The notes under the pieces: generated by a model
What the model was told of the DNA's origin: nothing
What the model saw: only the letters and a program-made list of their open reading frames with translations
The model's database searches: none
Position numbers and translations under genes: made by a program
Shown: positions 1 to 8,715 of the stretch, in pieces
Layout: each line of letters opens with the position of its first letter
How positions within the stretch are numbered: position 1 is the first letter of the stretch
Source: Symsagittifera roscoffensis
Taxonomy: Eukaryota > Xenacoelomorpha > Acoela > Convolutidae
DNA: 54,460 nt
Assembly: GCF_963678635.1 (NCBI RefSeq)
Contig: NW_026971109.1
Location: forward strand, 1-54,460
Reading direction: 5' to 3'

Positions 1-517
1 GAAAGTTGTATGGAACACTATCAAAAGTTTTTTTGAAGTCAAGGTATAGTTCGTTTGCCTTTTCATCGTTTCTTTGAATGGAAGGTCTAAAAACAAAAGT
101 AGTTGGGTAATAAATGACCGATGTCTCTTAAATCCATGTTGCGATTGGTCTAGTTGCTTTCTTACAATGTCATTCATCAAACATAAGTGTTTCCAGGACT
201 TTTTGTAGCTGCATAAAAGACAAATGGGCCGGGCTTATTCAATGGTTTGTTCTCGTCCTTAAACATTGGTATCTGGGCCGGATAGGTTGCTCAAAAGTCC
301 ATATATAGATCCAACTGCACTAGATCAAACACACACTCTAAAAATTATAAGTTATGGGTTCCCAGCAATCTTCCACTTTTGATAGATCTTCTGTATCGTT
401 TCTGGCATCTAAATTACAAGCTTGAAACTATCAGCAAAACCAAATGCTTCCCATCCTGCCAAATCCTTCGTTAAGTCATTCAAATATACTATAAAAAGTA
501 ACAGGCTGAGTTAGGAA
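1..517 (-). pseudogene. Non-LTR retrotransposon reverse transcriptase remnant, rearranged
   Basis: Read on the minus strand, about 510-400 encodes a reverse transcriptase signature: LLFIVYLNDL, then about 15 residues on FADSFKL, matching the motif of jockey/RTE-type elements in which the catalytic pair is normally ADD (here ADS). Further along the same strand, about 230-1, frames carry an RPIS-like block followed by KVLETLM, then QHGFKRHRS, then ELYLDFKKTFDSVP, which is the N-terminal half of the same kind of domain. In an intact enzyme that half comes first, so two fragments are joined in the wrong order, or belong to two copies. Stops and frame changes are frequent. The reading runs off the left edge. 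This is a dead remnant; the exact clade cannot be told. Confidence 0.55.
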
Positions 518-886
518 TGTAACAGTCACTCGGAAGTACATATCGACAGGGAAAAAGGTAGACTGTACAAGGACTGGCTAGCGTCTAACCACCGCTCTAC
601 ATGATTTTAACCGTCTCTACCAAACCCAGTTCTTTGTGTGGTCCTTCTAAAATCGGGTCGACAAAGTCGTTACTGTTTTGGGCTATTGGCCCGAGCGCTC
701 AAGTTAAATTAGTTACATGCAACAATAATGAGCTCAAGGCAGGGTCTCAGTATCCCCAGACCATGAGGTCACTCATAAAATCAAGGTTACTACTTATTTA
801 TTATATCACTATTGTTTTTGCTCAGTAGATAAAAATCATCGTTCCCATCGGAGATGGATCAAACCTTTCCCCCAACTCCTAGCTTT
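518..886 (-). repeat. Duplicated R-U5 part of a diverged LTR
   Basis: On the minus strand this segment runs parallel to the next one (887-about 1255). Both share blocks such as AGAGACGGTTAAAA, GCTAGGAGTTGGGGG and a GTTACA end. It abuts LTR 887-1771 directly and contains only the part that corresponds to R-U5. The result is a U3-R-U5-R-U5 arrangement. Confidence 0.6.
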
Positions 887-1771
887 TGTAACATTCGCCC
901 GGAAGATACATATCGACGGAAAATAAAACTAAGTCCTAAGACGACTGGCTAACGTCTAAACAGAGCTTTACATGTTTTTAACCGTCTCTACCAAGCCAGT
1001 ACTTTCGGTGGTCTTTCTAACATCGGGTCGACAAAAAACGTTGCTGCTTTCGGCTTCGGTCAAAACACTCAAATTAACTAAAGTACATGCAGAAACAGTG
1101 AGCTCATGGGTGGGTCTCAAAATCCCCAGACCACGAGGTCACTCCTAAAAACAGAGCTACTAGTACTTATTGAATTATTATTATTTTTTATCAGTAGATA
1201 AAAATCATCATCTCCATCGAAGATGGATCAACCCTTTCCCCCAACTCCTAGCTTCTCATCTTAGTAGAATGAATTCAGATGTTAATTAAATTCAATTCAG
1301 GACATAATAGGGAAGCTAAAACTTTGTATAAGTTAATAAAAGTTCCAGTCTCGAGACCCCTCCGGTTTCCTGAATCCGGGGAAATAAGGCTCTTATTCTC
1401 CTTCCGGAAGGCTGGTTTTCCACCCTTCACCGTTGTTCGCAACGGCCTTGCAACTATTGTAGCGACACAATAGTTGCAACTCGGAACGGTCTCTGCTATT
1501 CGTGCAATCTGTTATTGTTTCTCAATCAATATTTCCGTAGTTATCGCTATCGTCACTATCGTTGTTGTGTTTTTTCTTCCGGTTTTCTGCCAAAATGGCA
1601 GTTTCTGACGTTTCTCAGAAATATGACGTCATATTTCGAATTTTTAAAATTTCAAAATACCAGAATATCTTGATCTTCACCGTTTGACTAATCGTCCCAA
1701 TAACGTCGTTAATTGCTTAAAACCGTCAATTCGGAAGGTTCGCTTTTGGTCCATTCTGGTCGAATGTCACA
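887..1771 (-). mobile_element. Diverged solo LTR related to the main LTR family
   Basis: Read on the minus strand it begins TGTGACATTC and ends TTCCGGGCGAATGTTACA, giving an 885-bp TG...CA unit against 886 bp for the LTRs of element 1. Collinear blocks in the right order are visible: ATTTCTGAGAAA, GCCATTTT, a U3 hairpin, a GATCCATCT...GATGGA inverted repeat, GTCTGGGGAT, GAGACGGT and GCCAGTCGT. Overall similarity is low, so this is an older insertion or a sister family. No internal region is attached. No target duplication was found (flanks AGGAA and TTTTA). Confidence 0.7.
1450..1477 (-). other. U3 hairpin of the diverged LTR
   Basis: A perfect 11-bp inverted repeat, GCAACTATTGT / ACAATAGTTGC, with a 6-nt loop. 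The plus-strand LTRs carry a different hairpin (CTTATCGTG / CACGATAAG) at the equivalent place, so pairing is kept while sequence changes. Confidence 0.6.
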
Positions 1772-1797
1772 TTTTAATTATCTGAAAACGAATTTAG

Positions 1798-2681
1798 TGT
1801 GCCATTCTGCCATATGACACAGCGCAACCTTCCGGCGACACGAGAAAAAACGAATAAAGGCCCTATTAACGAAAAAGTATTGCGAAAGAGGGTAGGAATA
1901 TTCTAGAATTTTTATTTTCAAAATTTCGATCGGAAGGGGAGTATTTCTCAGAAATACAAAAAAGACGGCCATTTTAACAAAAAACGACGAAAAAGCAGAA
2001 CAACGACAAATATTGTAAAAAACGGTCGCACAAGAGACGAAAAATACGAAGCCTCTTATCGTGGCAACAACACACGATAAGAACCTTAGCAGTGGATATT
2101 AGTGGAGAAGGAAGCTTCAGTGGGGAAGGAATATACCACGGAACCCTCCCGGGACACAAATTGGAAGAGATAAGAGCGTTATCGCAGGAATATTACGGGA
2201 GCGGAGGCTTGGTCCCCAAGAGACTGTTTTATGTGAAGGGACTATATAAAACTGACTGTATAGCTACTTGGATGTCGTGAAACTTTAAATTAACACCGGT
2301 ATAATTTGATATTTTAGAATATGAGTAGTTAGAAAGAGGAAAGGGTCAATCCATCTCCGATGGATTTAATATAGAACTGTCACACAAAAACATATAAAAA
2401 TAGGTTGTTCGAGCCGTGTTTTTCATAGCAATCACGTAGTCTGAGGATCTGAGACTCAGCTATGTGGTTGTGTTCGCATGTAAACGAAAGCTGATCAAAA
2501 GTCGTTTGACTGATGGCCTAAAAACAGTAACTTTTTACCTAGCCCTAAACAGACCAGAAAATCAACTGGCAAGGTCGAGACGGTGAAAAACGAGTAGGAT
2601 TAAGGTAACTGACGCCTGCCAGTCGTTAATAGGTACTTTTTCTACGCTCCGTCGCTGTGTAGTATTTGGGCAAATGTTACA
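1798..2681 (+). repeat. LTR of an older element copy (LTR C)
   Basis: Starts TGTGCCATTCTGCC and ends GGGCAAATGTTACA, 884 bp. It aligns along its length with the 5' LTR at 2975-3860 but with many more differences than the other full copies, especially in its first 500 bp. It is followed by the normal leader start (2682 on), so it is the 5' LTR of a plus-strand element whose body is missing. Confidence 0.8.
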
Positions 2682-2974
2682 TAGACGTTTTTATGGCGCT
2701 CCTGGGTGGACCTGTCAAAGGCATAAGACCATCATGATCAGCAAGCGTTTCAGCGACGAACCCTCCGCTCCGGGCGTATGCCCGAGTTAGAGGCCTTAAT
2801 GACTGTTATTGTACTAAGGGGAAGGTGCGTACCCTCAGTCTAGTACTATTTAGCTTTTTAACTTAGTTAACACCGAAAATTCCGGGGGCCGGAGGGTTGT
2901 CATGAGCCCGCTTGTCCCAAGGTCCCGGGACCAAAAACAATTAAAGAGAAAGCGTAAAACCAAACAAAAATAGT
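2682..2974 (+). other. Leader remnant with primer-binding site behind LTR C
   Basis: Aligns with 3861-4154 of element 1. It includes a candidate primer-binding site at 2694-2711 (TGGCGCTCCTGGGTGG...), one ACCCTC motif and a GGAGGGTT. It stops abruptly at the start of the next LTR (2975). This is either an element interrupted by insertion of element 1 or the scar of an internal deletion. Confidence 0.7.
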
Positions 2975-3860
2975 TGTGCCATTCTGCCGGATGACACAGC
3001 ACAACCTTCCCGCGACAGAAAAAAGAGTGACTAAAGGCCTTATGAACAGAAACGTGTTGCGACGGAGGGTCAGAATGTTCTAGAATTTTTATTTTTAAAA
3101 TTTCGATCGGAAGAAGAACATTTCTGAGAAATAGAAAAAAGACGGCCATTTTGAATAGAAAAGACGAAAATCAGAACAACGATAGAAATTGTGAAGAACA
3201 GTTGTATCAGAGACAGAAAATTTCGAAGCCTCTTATCGTGGCAATAACACACAATAAGGACCTTAGCGACAGATATTTGTGGAGACGGAGGCTTCAGTGG
3301 GGGGAAGAGAAATACCACGGAACCCTCCCGGGACACGAAATATAGGAGATAAGAGTGTTATCTCGAGAAAATCACGGGAGCGGAGGCTTGGTCCCCCAGA
3401 GACTGTTATATGTGAAGGGACTGGGTAAACTAACTATAACAGCTGCTGTAATGTCCTAGATATTAATTAAACACCGATATTATTTCAATATTTCAGAGCA
3501 TGAGTAGATAGAAAAAGGAAAGGGTCAATCCATCTCCAATGGATTTAATATAAAACTGTCACACAAAAACATATAAAAATAGGTTGTTCGAGCCGTGTTT
3601 TTAATGACAATCACGTAGTCTGAGGATCCGAGACTCAGCTATGTGGTTGTGTTCGCATGTAAACGAAAGCTGATCAAAAGTCGTTTGACTGATGGCCTAA
3701 AAATGGTAACTTTTTACTTTGCCCTACACAGACCAGAAAATCAACTGGCAAGGTCGAGACGGTGAAAAACGAGTAAAATTAAGGTAACTGGCGCCTGCCA
3801 GTCGTTAATAGGTACTTTTTCTACGCTCCGTCGCTGTGTGATATTTGGGCGAATGTTACA
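2975..3860 (+). repeat. 5' LTR of element 1
   Basis: An 886-bp unit from TGTGCCATTC to GAATGTTACA. The right boundary is set where the 3' LTR at 30225 stops matching. It contains an inverted repeat CTTATCGTG / CACAATAAG (one mismatch here, perfect in the other LTRs), a TATA-like box at 3571 and an ATCCAT...ATGGAT inverted repeat near 3530. Confidence 0.88.
3571..3580 (+). promoter_or_regulatory. TATA-like box in the LTR
   Basis: ATATAAAAAT, preserved at the same place in all plus-strand LTRs of the window. Transcription would be expected to start about 30 bp downstream. No start site can be proven from sequence. Confidence 0.4.
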
Positions 3861-3872
3861 TAGACGTTTTTA

Positions 3873-3890
3873 TGGCGCTCCTGGGTGGGC
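3873..3890 (+). other. Candidate tRNA primer-binding site
   Basis: TGGCGCTCCTGGGTGGGC starts with the TGG expected to pair with a tRNA 3' CCA, and its complement has a plausible acceptor stem with a G discriminator base. It lies 12 nt after the LTR end rather than directly adjacent. The priming tRNA was not identified. Confidence 0.5.
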
Positions 3891-5900
3891 ATGTTAAAGG
3901 CATGAAACCATCATGATCAGCAAGCGTTTCAGCGACGTACCCTCCGCTCCGGTCGTAAGCCCGAGTTAGAGGCCTTAATGACCGTTGTTGCACTAGGGGG
4001 AAGGTGCGTACCCTCCGTCTAGTGCAATTTAGCTTTTTAACTTAGTTAACACCGAAAATTCCGGGGGCCGGAGGGTTAGGTGGGAAATCTAGAGCCCGCT
4101 TGTCCTGAGGTCCCAGGACCAAAAACAATTAAAGAGAAAGCGTAAAACCAAACAAAAATAGTGTATAACCAAGAAAAAGCCAAAAATAAATTTATTTAAA
4201 AACAAAAAAGTACAAAAAACAGTAAAAAAATCCAAAAAAGACCAAAAACAGTAAAAAACATAAAGTGACAGTTTATATGTTATTTCCGGACGAGATGTGA
4301 TCTGACCTTCCTATTTGTTGTTGTTTCAGATTGATTTATATCGTTTCTGATAGAGAGATTGTGTGTTTTGGTGAAGGGTTGGGTACCCTCCCTCGAGTCT
4401 AATTTGAGTGTTTAAGCACGTTAATGGTGATTTTGCCGGTGACCGGAGGGTAGAGTGGCAGGCTGATCAACGTGTTCCACACTCAACAGGGACATCAAGG
4501 ACAACATCCGAACGACTGTTGGGTATCGTTGAAGCAATTTTAGTATCGTTCGGGTACTATTTCCTTAAAACTTAAGTGGTGGGGGGCACGATTGGCACGG
4601 TCCGATTGTACCCTCCATCGATTACAAATTTCCGAGTTAAGGGTCTTAATTCGGATATTTTGGTGCAAAAGAGGGTATAATACTATTTATTAACGACTAT
4701 TTATAGATTATTGTCCTACTATATATTACTTATCTCCTATTTAGACCCAAGAAACACCCATTTTTTGTCGAAAATTACCAATTTTCGACCAAACTGTAGA
4801 CCCCCAAATTTTCGGATATCCGAGCTTTTCCGATAGGCAAAAAGCTTTTATATAGAGAGTAGCCACGTAGTTCGATCCCCTTTATTAAAGAAACCGCGTG
4901 AGCAAAGATTCAGTAGAAGTTGGAAAAACGAGAATTTTTCGACCAAAATTTTGATAATTTTCTGTATTTTGTCAATCTGTTTTGGGGATCGAGTTTTTGA
5001 GTTTTTAGAGTTAGAGCAATAAAATTTTTTGCGTTAGGAGCGTGCTAGCATAACGTGCTCGGTTACTAGAGAAATTTTTGGGCAACCCTCCGAGTAGCTC
5101 CGTGGATAGAGCTAACGACTTAAGGTTTGGAAAAGGAAGGAATCGGAGGGTCCAAATTTGATAGTTTTTGGCCAAATTTTTGTTTATAAAGCAATTTTGG
5201 TCCGGTTTTTTGCATTATTCCAGTACCGTACAGGGCTGCGACGCTCATTTTAAGTATTTTTAGGCACTTTCGACCGGAATTGCGGAAAAAGTCTTTCAGA
5301 ACCTATATAGGTGGTGAAAAAAGGCCATTTTGACGAACGCCTTTTTGGCGATTTCTCAAAGACTAGTTATCCGATCGGGATAATTTTGGTACCATAAGTC
5401 GACGTTTTTGACCACTTCTCCGAATCTCAACCGTTTTTGGGTTGATTATTTCGGAAAAGAAAAATTTTTTTAGAATTTGTTGGTTCGGAGGGTCCAAGTA
5501 ACGGGCAACCCTCCGAGCGGCAGAAAATTTTATCAAAACATCTTTTTATTACCGTGTCAGCCAACCTAGTTTTAAGTCAGGTAGACCGCTTTCAGAAGCT
5601 TTACTGCGGTGATTTAACCCTTTTTCTTGATTTTGGGGGAACCCTCCGAAGTGACCCTCCGGAGTCAGCTAAACCCTTTAACAACCCTCCTTAGTGGAAA
5701 ATTTCCACGAGATCACCCTAAGAAGTTGAAACAGCTTCCCCTAGAACCCTTAGCTTATTTTGACGCTTTTTGAAGCTAGTAGGAGAACCTTCCAAGTGAG
5801 ATCGGAGAATTTGAAAATTTTGGAGGTACCCTCCGAATTTGGAGGTACCCTCCGGAGCGTATTAAGCATCTTATTGACCCTCCTTAGTAAATTTAGGGGG

Positions 5901-6016
5901 ACCCTCCGAAGTAACTTGGGTGATTAAGATACCCTCCGAAGTAACTTGGGTGATTAAGATACCCTCCTAAGTAACTTGAGTGATTGAGGTACCCTCCGAG
6001 GTAACCCTCCGGAGTG
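5901..6016 (+). repeat. 30-bp tandem repeat in the leader
   Basis: Units start ACCCTCCGAAGTAACTTGGG and continue TGATTAAGAT, at 5901, 5931 and 5961 (third unit slightly changed), followed by a partial unit at 5991 and a further ACCCTCCGG. Element 2 has one unit fewer at the same place, so copy number varies. Confidence 0.85.
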
Positions 6017-6387
6017 TCTTAAACCTTCTAGCGACCCTCCTTGTAAGAGACTTGAGTAAACCTTCTGTGGCAATTTGGGAAACGGAAAATATCCATTTAA
6101 TTAGGATCATATTAGGATATTAGGCGTGCTTATCAGGATCATAAGAACCCATTCTGACCCGGAAATTCGTGATCAACTTTGGATTCTATATTGGGTGTAT
6201 TAGAAGTACCCGAACAAAATTTTTGTGTGTAACTTTAGCTGAGTCACTAGTTTAGTCGTGAGAGATCTAAGAGACATTTTGATACTGACGGAATCGAGTA
6301 GGCAGCGTTAAGTGATTCAACTAAAACTTGTTTGTGGTGCGTTTGCATTGCCATCAAATTACGAATATTTTCATTTTGTAAAAAACT

Positions 6388-8715
6388 ATGCAGCGCAGGG
6401 ACTCGTTAGGATCGACTACTAAAATTCCCAGGCTAAGCAAGGGAAGCACGCGGAAATTTAGAACTAGGCGTAGCCAAACCTCGTTTAGCAGCGCTTCCGA
6501 CGCGTTTGCTGAAGACGAATCGATTAAAGGACAACCTGATCTTTCAGTGATCGAAATGAAACTAAGGAGCGAGAAAAACCTTGATGGCAATCAAGGGCGG
6601 AGCGCCGAGGCCGAGCCTGCGAGCGAAACGCTGGTGGATCCCTTTAACGAAGGGGAGCGAACGCTCATTCGACCCGACTTTGAGCCAGACGAGGTCCTCG
6701 AACGAGAGGAAGTCGAGAGGACAGAGGAGACCTCGGAGCGTTCCGAGGTCGAGCCGCGAGAAGAAGTCTTATTCAAGGGAATGTCCAAATCGGAGACCAA
6801 GAGTCACAGGTGGAGGGGAGAATACTCACATTCGGCTAGTACCCACTCATCTCTGGCCAAGCAGAGCAACAACGCGATGATGTCGAGTACAAGCCCGAGT
6901 GAAGAACAACCGGGTTCGAAGGCCAAGAAGAGTTGGAGGTCTTTGTACGACGAGCGCATGGCGTCACTACCAACTGTTGGTTTAACTTCCAGTTATGACT
7001 ACCCGGAGACATCCCATCCGGATGTGAACTTCACACCGTGCACAAGGAACGAGAAGAGCAGGAAGGCGTCATCAGTCTCGCCGACCAGACCCATGTCAGA
7101 TGGGATAACGATGGGAGCATCATCAACGTTTGACAGACTAATGACGTCAATGCACAAGCAAAAGGACGGTGCGTCATCGAGTACTAGGCTACCGCCGCAG
7201 CTGACCTCATCTTCTCTGGGGCTAACCCCGCCACTGGGGGCAGCTGGTGACATAAGTGATATGTTCGTTGGTGTGATGAATGGCCTGGATGAATTGAGGC
7301 GGGACATGACTAAGAAGATAGATCAAGTTGACGAGAGAGCTCACCATGGTCGAGAGAGTTTGAAAGATGAGCTAACGCACGTGAAGTCGCAGGCGAGGTT
7401 TGATCAGGCTCAATTGATTCGTAACACCGATCAATGCCTGGCTGAGAGCCTGGCACAGGCAAATAAAGAGTCAGAGGAAAGAGAGGCAAGGATGTCAAGA
7501 GAGATCGAGCGATTACTGAATGATCATGATAACACCTACGCCCAAACGATGACTAGCCTGGAAAAGAGGTTGGACGCCAAATCTGACTTGATGATGCGGA
7601 AGCTTGACGCGATCTTGAATGGGAGTAGTTGGCAGGAGCATTCCAACTCAAGGGAGCGCTCACGCCATGCGAATGCTGGAGATGGTACGGGCAACAGTGC
7701 CAGAGCCCAGCAAGGCTCGAGAACGAACTACGAACCTAGAAACAAGGAGTGGCCAAGGGCAGCCCCGCAGAGGCCTGGCTGGACGAATCCAGTCCCGCCG
7801 GAGGCAGATGCCACCCCGGAGACAAGATTGCCAACCGTGCCACAAGTCAGTTCAGTACCAGATCTGACCACAGTCTCACAAGACACAACGATGTATGCCT
7901 CGATGTTTGAGCCTCTGAACAGATCTCTTGAAACATTCATCACCAAGCTCTCGAAGTCAACCGAGAGAGGGGAGAGGTCAAGAAGAACACTGAAAAAGCC
8001 GAAGTCATATAAAGACGAGTCAGACGGCTGCATTGATACTTGGATAGAGGTGATGAAGTTACACTTTGAGGAAGAGAATCTCTCCAAGAAACAAGAGTGC
8101 AGCGCGCTGACGAGCAACCTGGAGGGTACTGCATTAAATTGTGTAATGGCGAAAAGAGCCAATGAGAGAGACAGCGCTCGCAAGATATTCGACATCCTGC
8201 TGAATCGTTTCGGCTCTGGAGTACAAGGGCACCAGGCCATGGTGAAGTTCGAGAAGAGGCGACAGAGAGATGAAGAATCAATAGATAAATTCTTGGATGA
8301 CCTTGAACTGCTCAGGAGGAGGAGCAACCCGGATGAGAGAATATCCGAACGAAACTTGGCGATCGCTTCGAAGTTCATGGATGGTGTAAGGAGTGAGGAG
8401 TTGAAGACGATGTTGGCCACTCACTTCACCCTGTCGCTTGACCAGGTACCCACGCCCGACGACTTGCGTATGAAGTCACGCGAGTATTTACTGATAAAAC
8501 CGAGTGCGCAAAACCGTTACAGCAATTATGGCAACTATAGCGGGACAAACACTGGTGCGAATTCCAGTTGGTACAAACCTCGCGATGACATTGACAAGAG
8601 GAGGTCGTGTGCGAATTGTGGTTCGATGGACCATCACGTTTCTGCGTGTTCTGCATACAAACAGAATATGAAGGCCATAGGCTACTTTCTCGAGGACGCT
8701 GACGCGACCGAATAG
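6388..8715 (+). CDS. gag: Gag polyprotein, cut short by an internal stop
   Basis: The 775-residue frame starts at the first ATG after the leader, which is shared with element 2. Residues 1-280 are hydrophilic and Ser/Glu/Arg rich. About 285-410 is heptad-like, a probable coiled coil. About 540-700 resembles the Ty3/gypsy capsid (retrotransposon gag) domain, with the CIDTWIEVMKLHF start and a KFEKRRQRDEESIDKFLDDL helix. A classical CCHC knuckle lies at 741-754. In element 2 the frame continues through a second knuckle into protease without a stop. Here GAC GAG became GAA TAG (8713-8715), so the stop is an acquired defect and separates the two knuckles. The expected role is particle assembly and RNA packaging. 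Confidence 0.88.
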   Translation: MQRRDSLGSTTKIPRLSKGSTRKFRTRRSQTSFSSASDAFAEDESIKGQPDLSVIEMKLRSEKNLDGNQGRSAEAEPASETLVDPFNEGERTLIRPDFEPDEVLEREEVERTEETSERSEVEPREEVLFKGMSKSETKSHRWRGEYSHSASTHSSLAKQSNNAMMSSTSPSEEQPGSKAKKSWRSLYDERMASLPTVGLTSSYDYPETSHPDVNFTPCTRNEKSRKASSVSPTRPMSDGITMGASSTFDRLMTSMHKQKDGASSSTRLPPQLTSSSLGLTPPLGAAGDISDMFVGVMNGLDELRRDMTKKIDQVDERAHHGRESLKDELTHVKSQARFDQAQLIRNTDQCLAESLAQANKESEEREARMSREIERLLNDHDNTYAQTMTSLEKRLDAKSDLMMRKLDAILNGSSWQEHSNSRERSRHANAGDGTGNSARAQQGSRTNYEPRNKEWPRAAPQRPGWTNPVPPEADATPETRLPTVPQVSSVPDLTTVSQDTTMYASMFEPLNRSLETFITKLSKSTERGERSRRTLKKPKSYKDESDGCIDTWIEVMKLHFEEENLSKKQECSALTSNLEGTALNCVMAKRANERDSARKIFDILLNRFGSGVQGHQAMVKFEKRRQRDEESIDKFLDDLELLRRRSNPDERISERNLAIASKFMDGVRSEELKTMLATHFTLSLDQVPTPDDLRMKSREYLLIKPSAQNRYSNYGNYSGTNTGANSSWYKPRDDIDKRRSCANCGSMDHHVSACSAYKQNMKAIGYFLEDADATE

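Larger units (their letters stand above)
3861..6387 (+). promoter_or_regulatory. Long 5' leader with about 20 ACCCTCC motifs
   Basis: No coding region was seen in these 2.5 kb. The motif ACCCTCC (often ACCCTCCG, also its complement GGAGGGT) recurs, for example near 3939, 4010, 4068, 4384, 4449, 4610, 5085, 5142, 5486, 5506, 5641, 5655, 5684, 5828, 5846, 5877 and in the 5901-6016 array. Both orientations occur, so distant parts of the RNA could pair. The same layout is kept in element 2. The last 200 bp before the gag ATG match element 2 after its extra block, so element 1 lacks about 0.6 kb near 6222. Confidence 0.7.

Noticed and set aside
601-828. Short plus-strand frames of 60-75 codons in 600-2300
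   Set aside because: They fall inside LTR sequence on the opposite or same strand, have no conserved partner and no domain features.
3140-3160. Similarity of GGCCATTTTGAATAG in the LTR to a dinoflagellate spliced leader
   Set aside because: The match is short and imperfect, lies in U3 and lacks a following donor site; most likely chance.
3151-3345. 64-residue frame (and an 88-residue frame on the other strand) repeated in every LTR
   Set aside because: It recurs only because the LTRs are copies of each other. It is lost in LTR C and the minus-strand LTR, and it has no recognisable domain or start context.
8713-8715. TAG as a reassigned sense codon in the host
   Set aside because: Sister copies have different amino acids at the TAG positions (Glu, Tyr, Lys), so no single meaning fits; kept only as a low-level readthrough idea.
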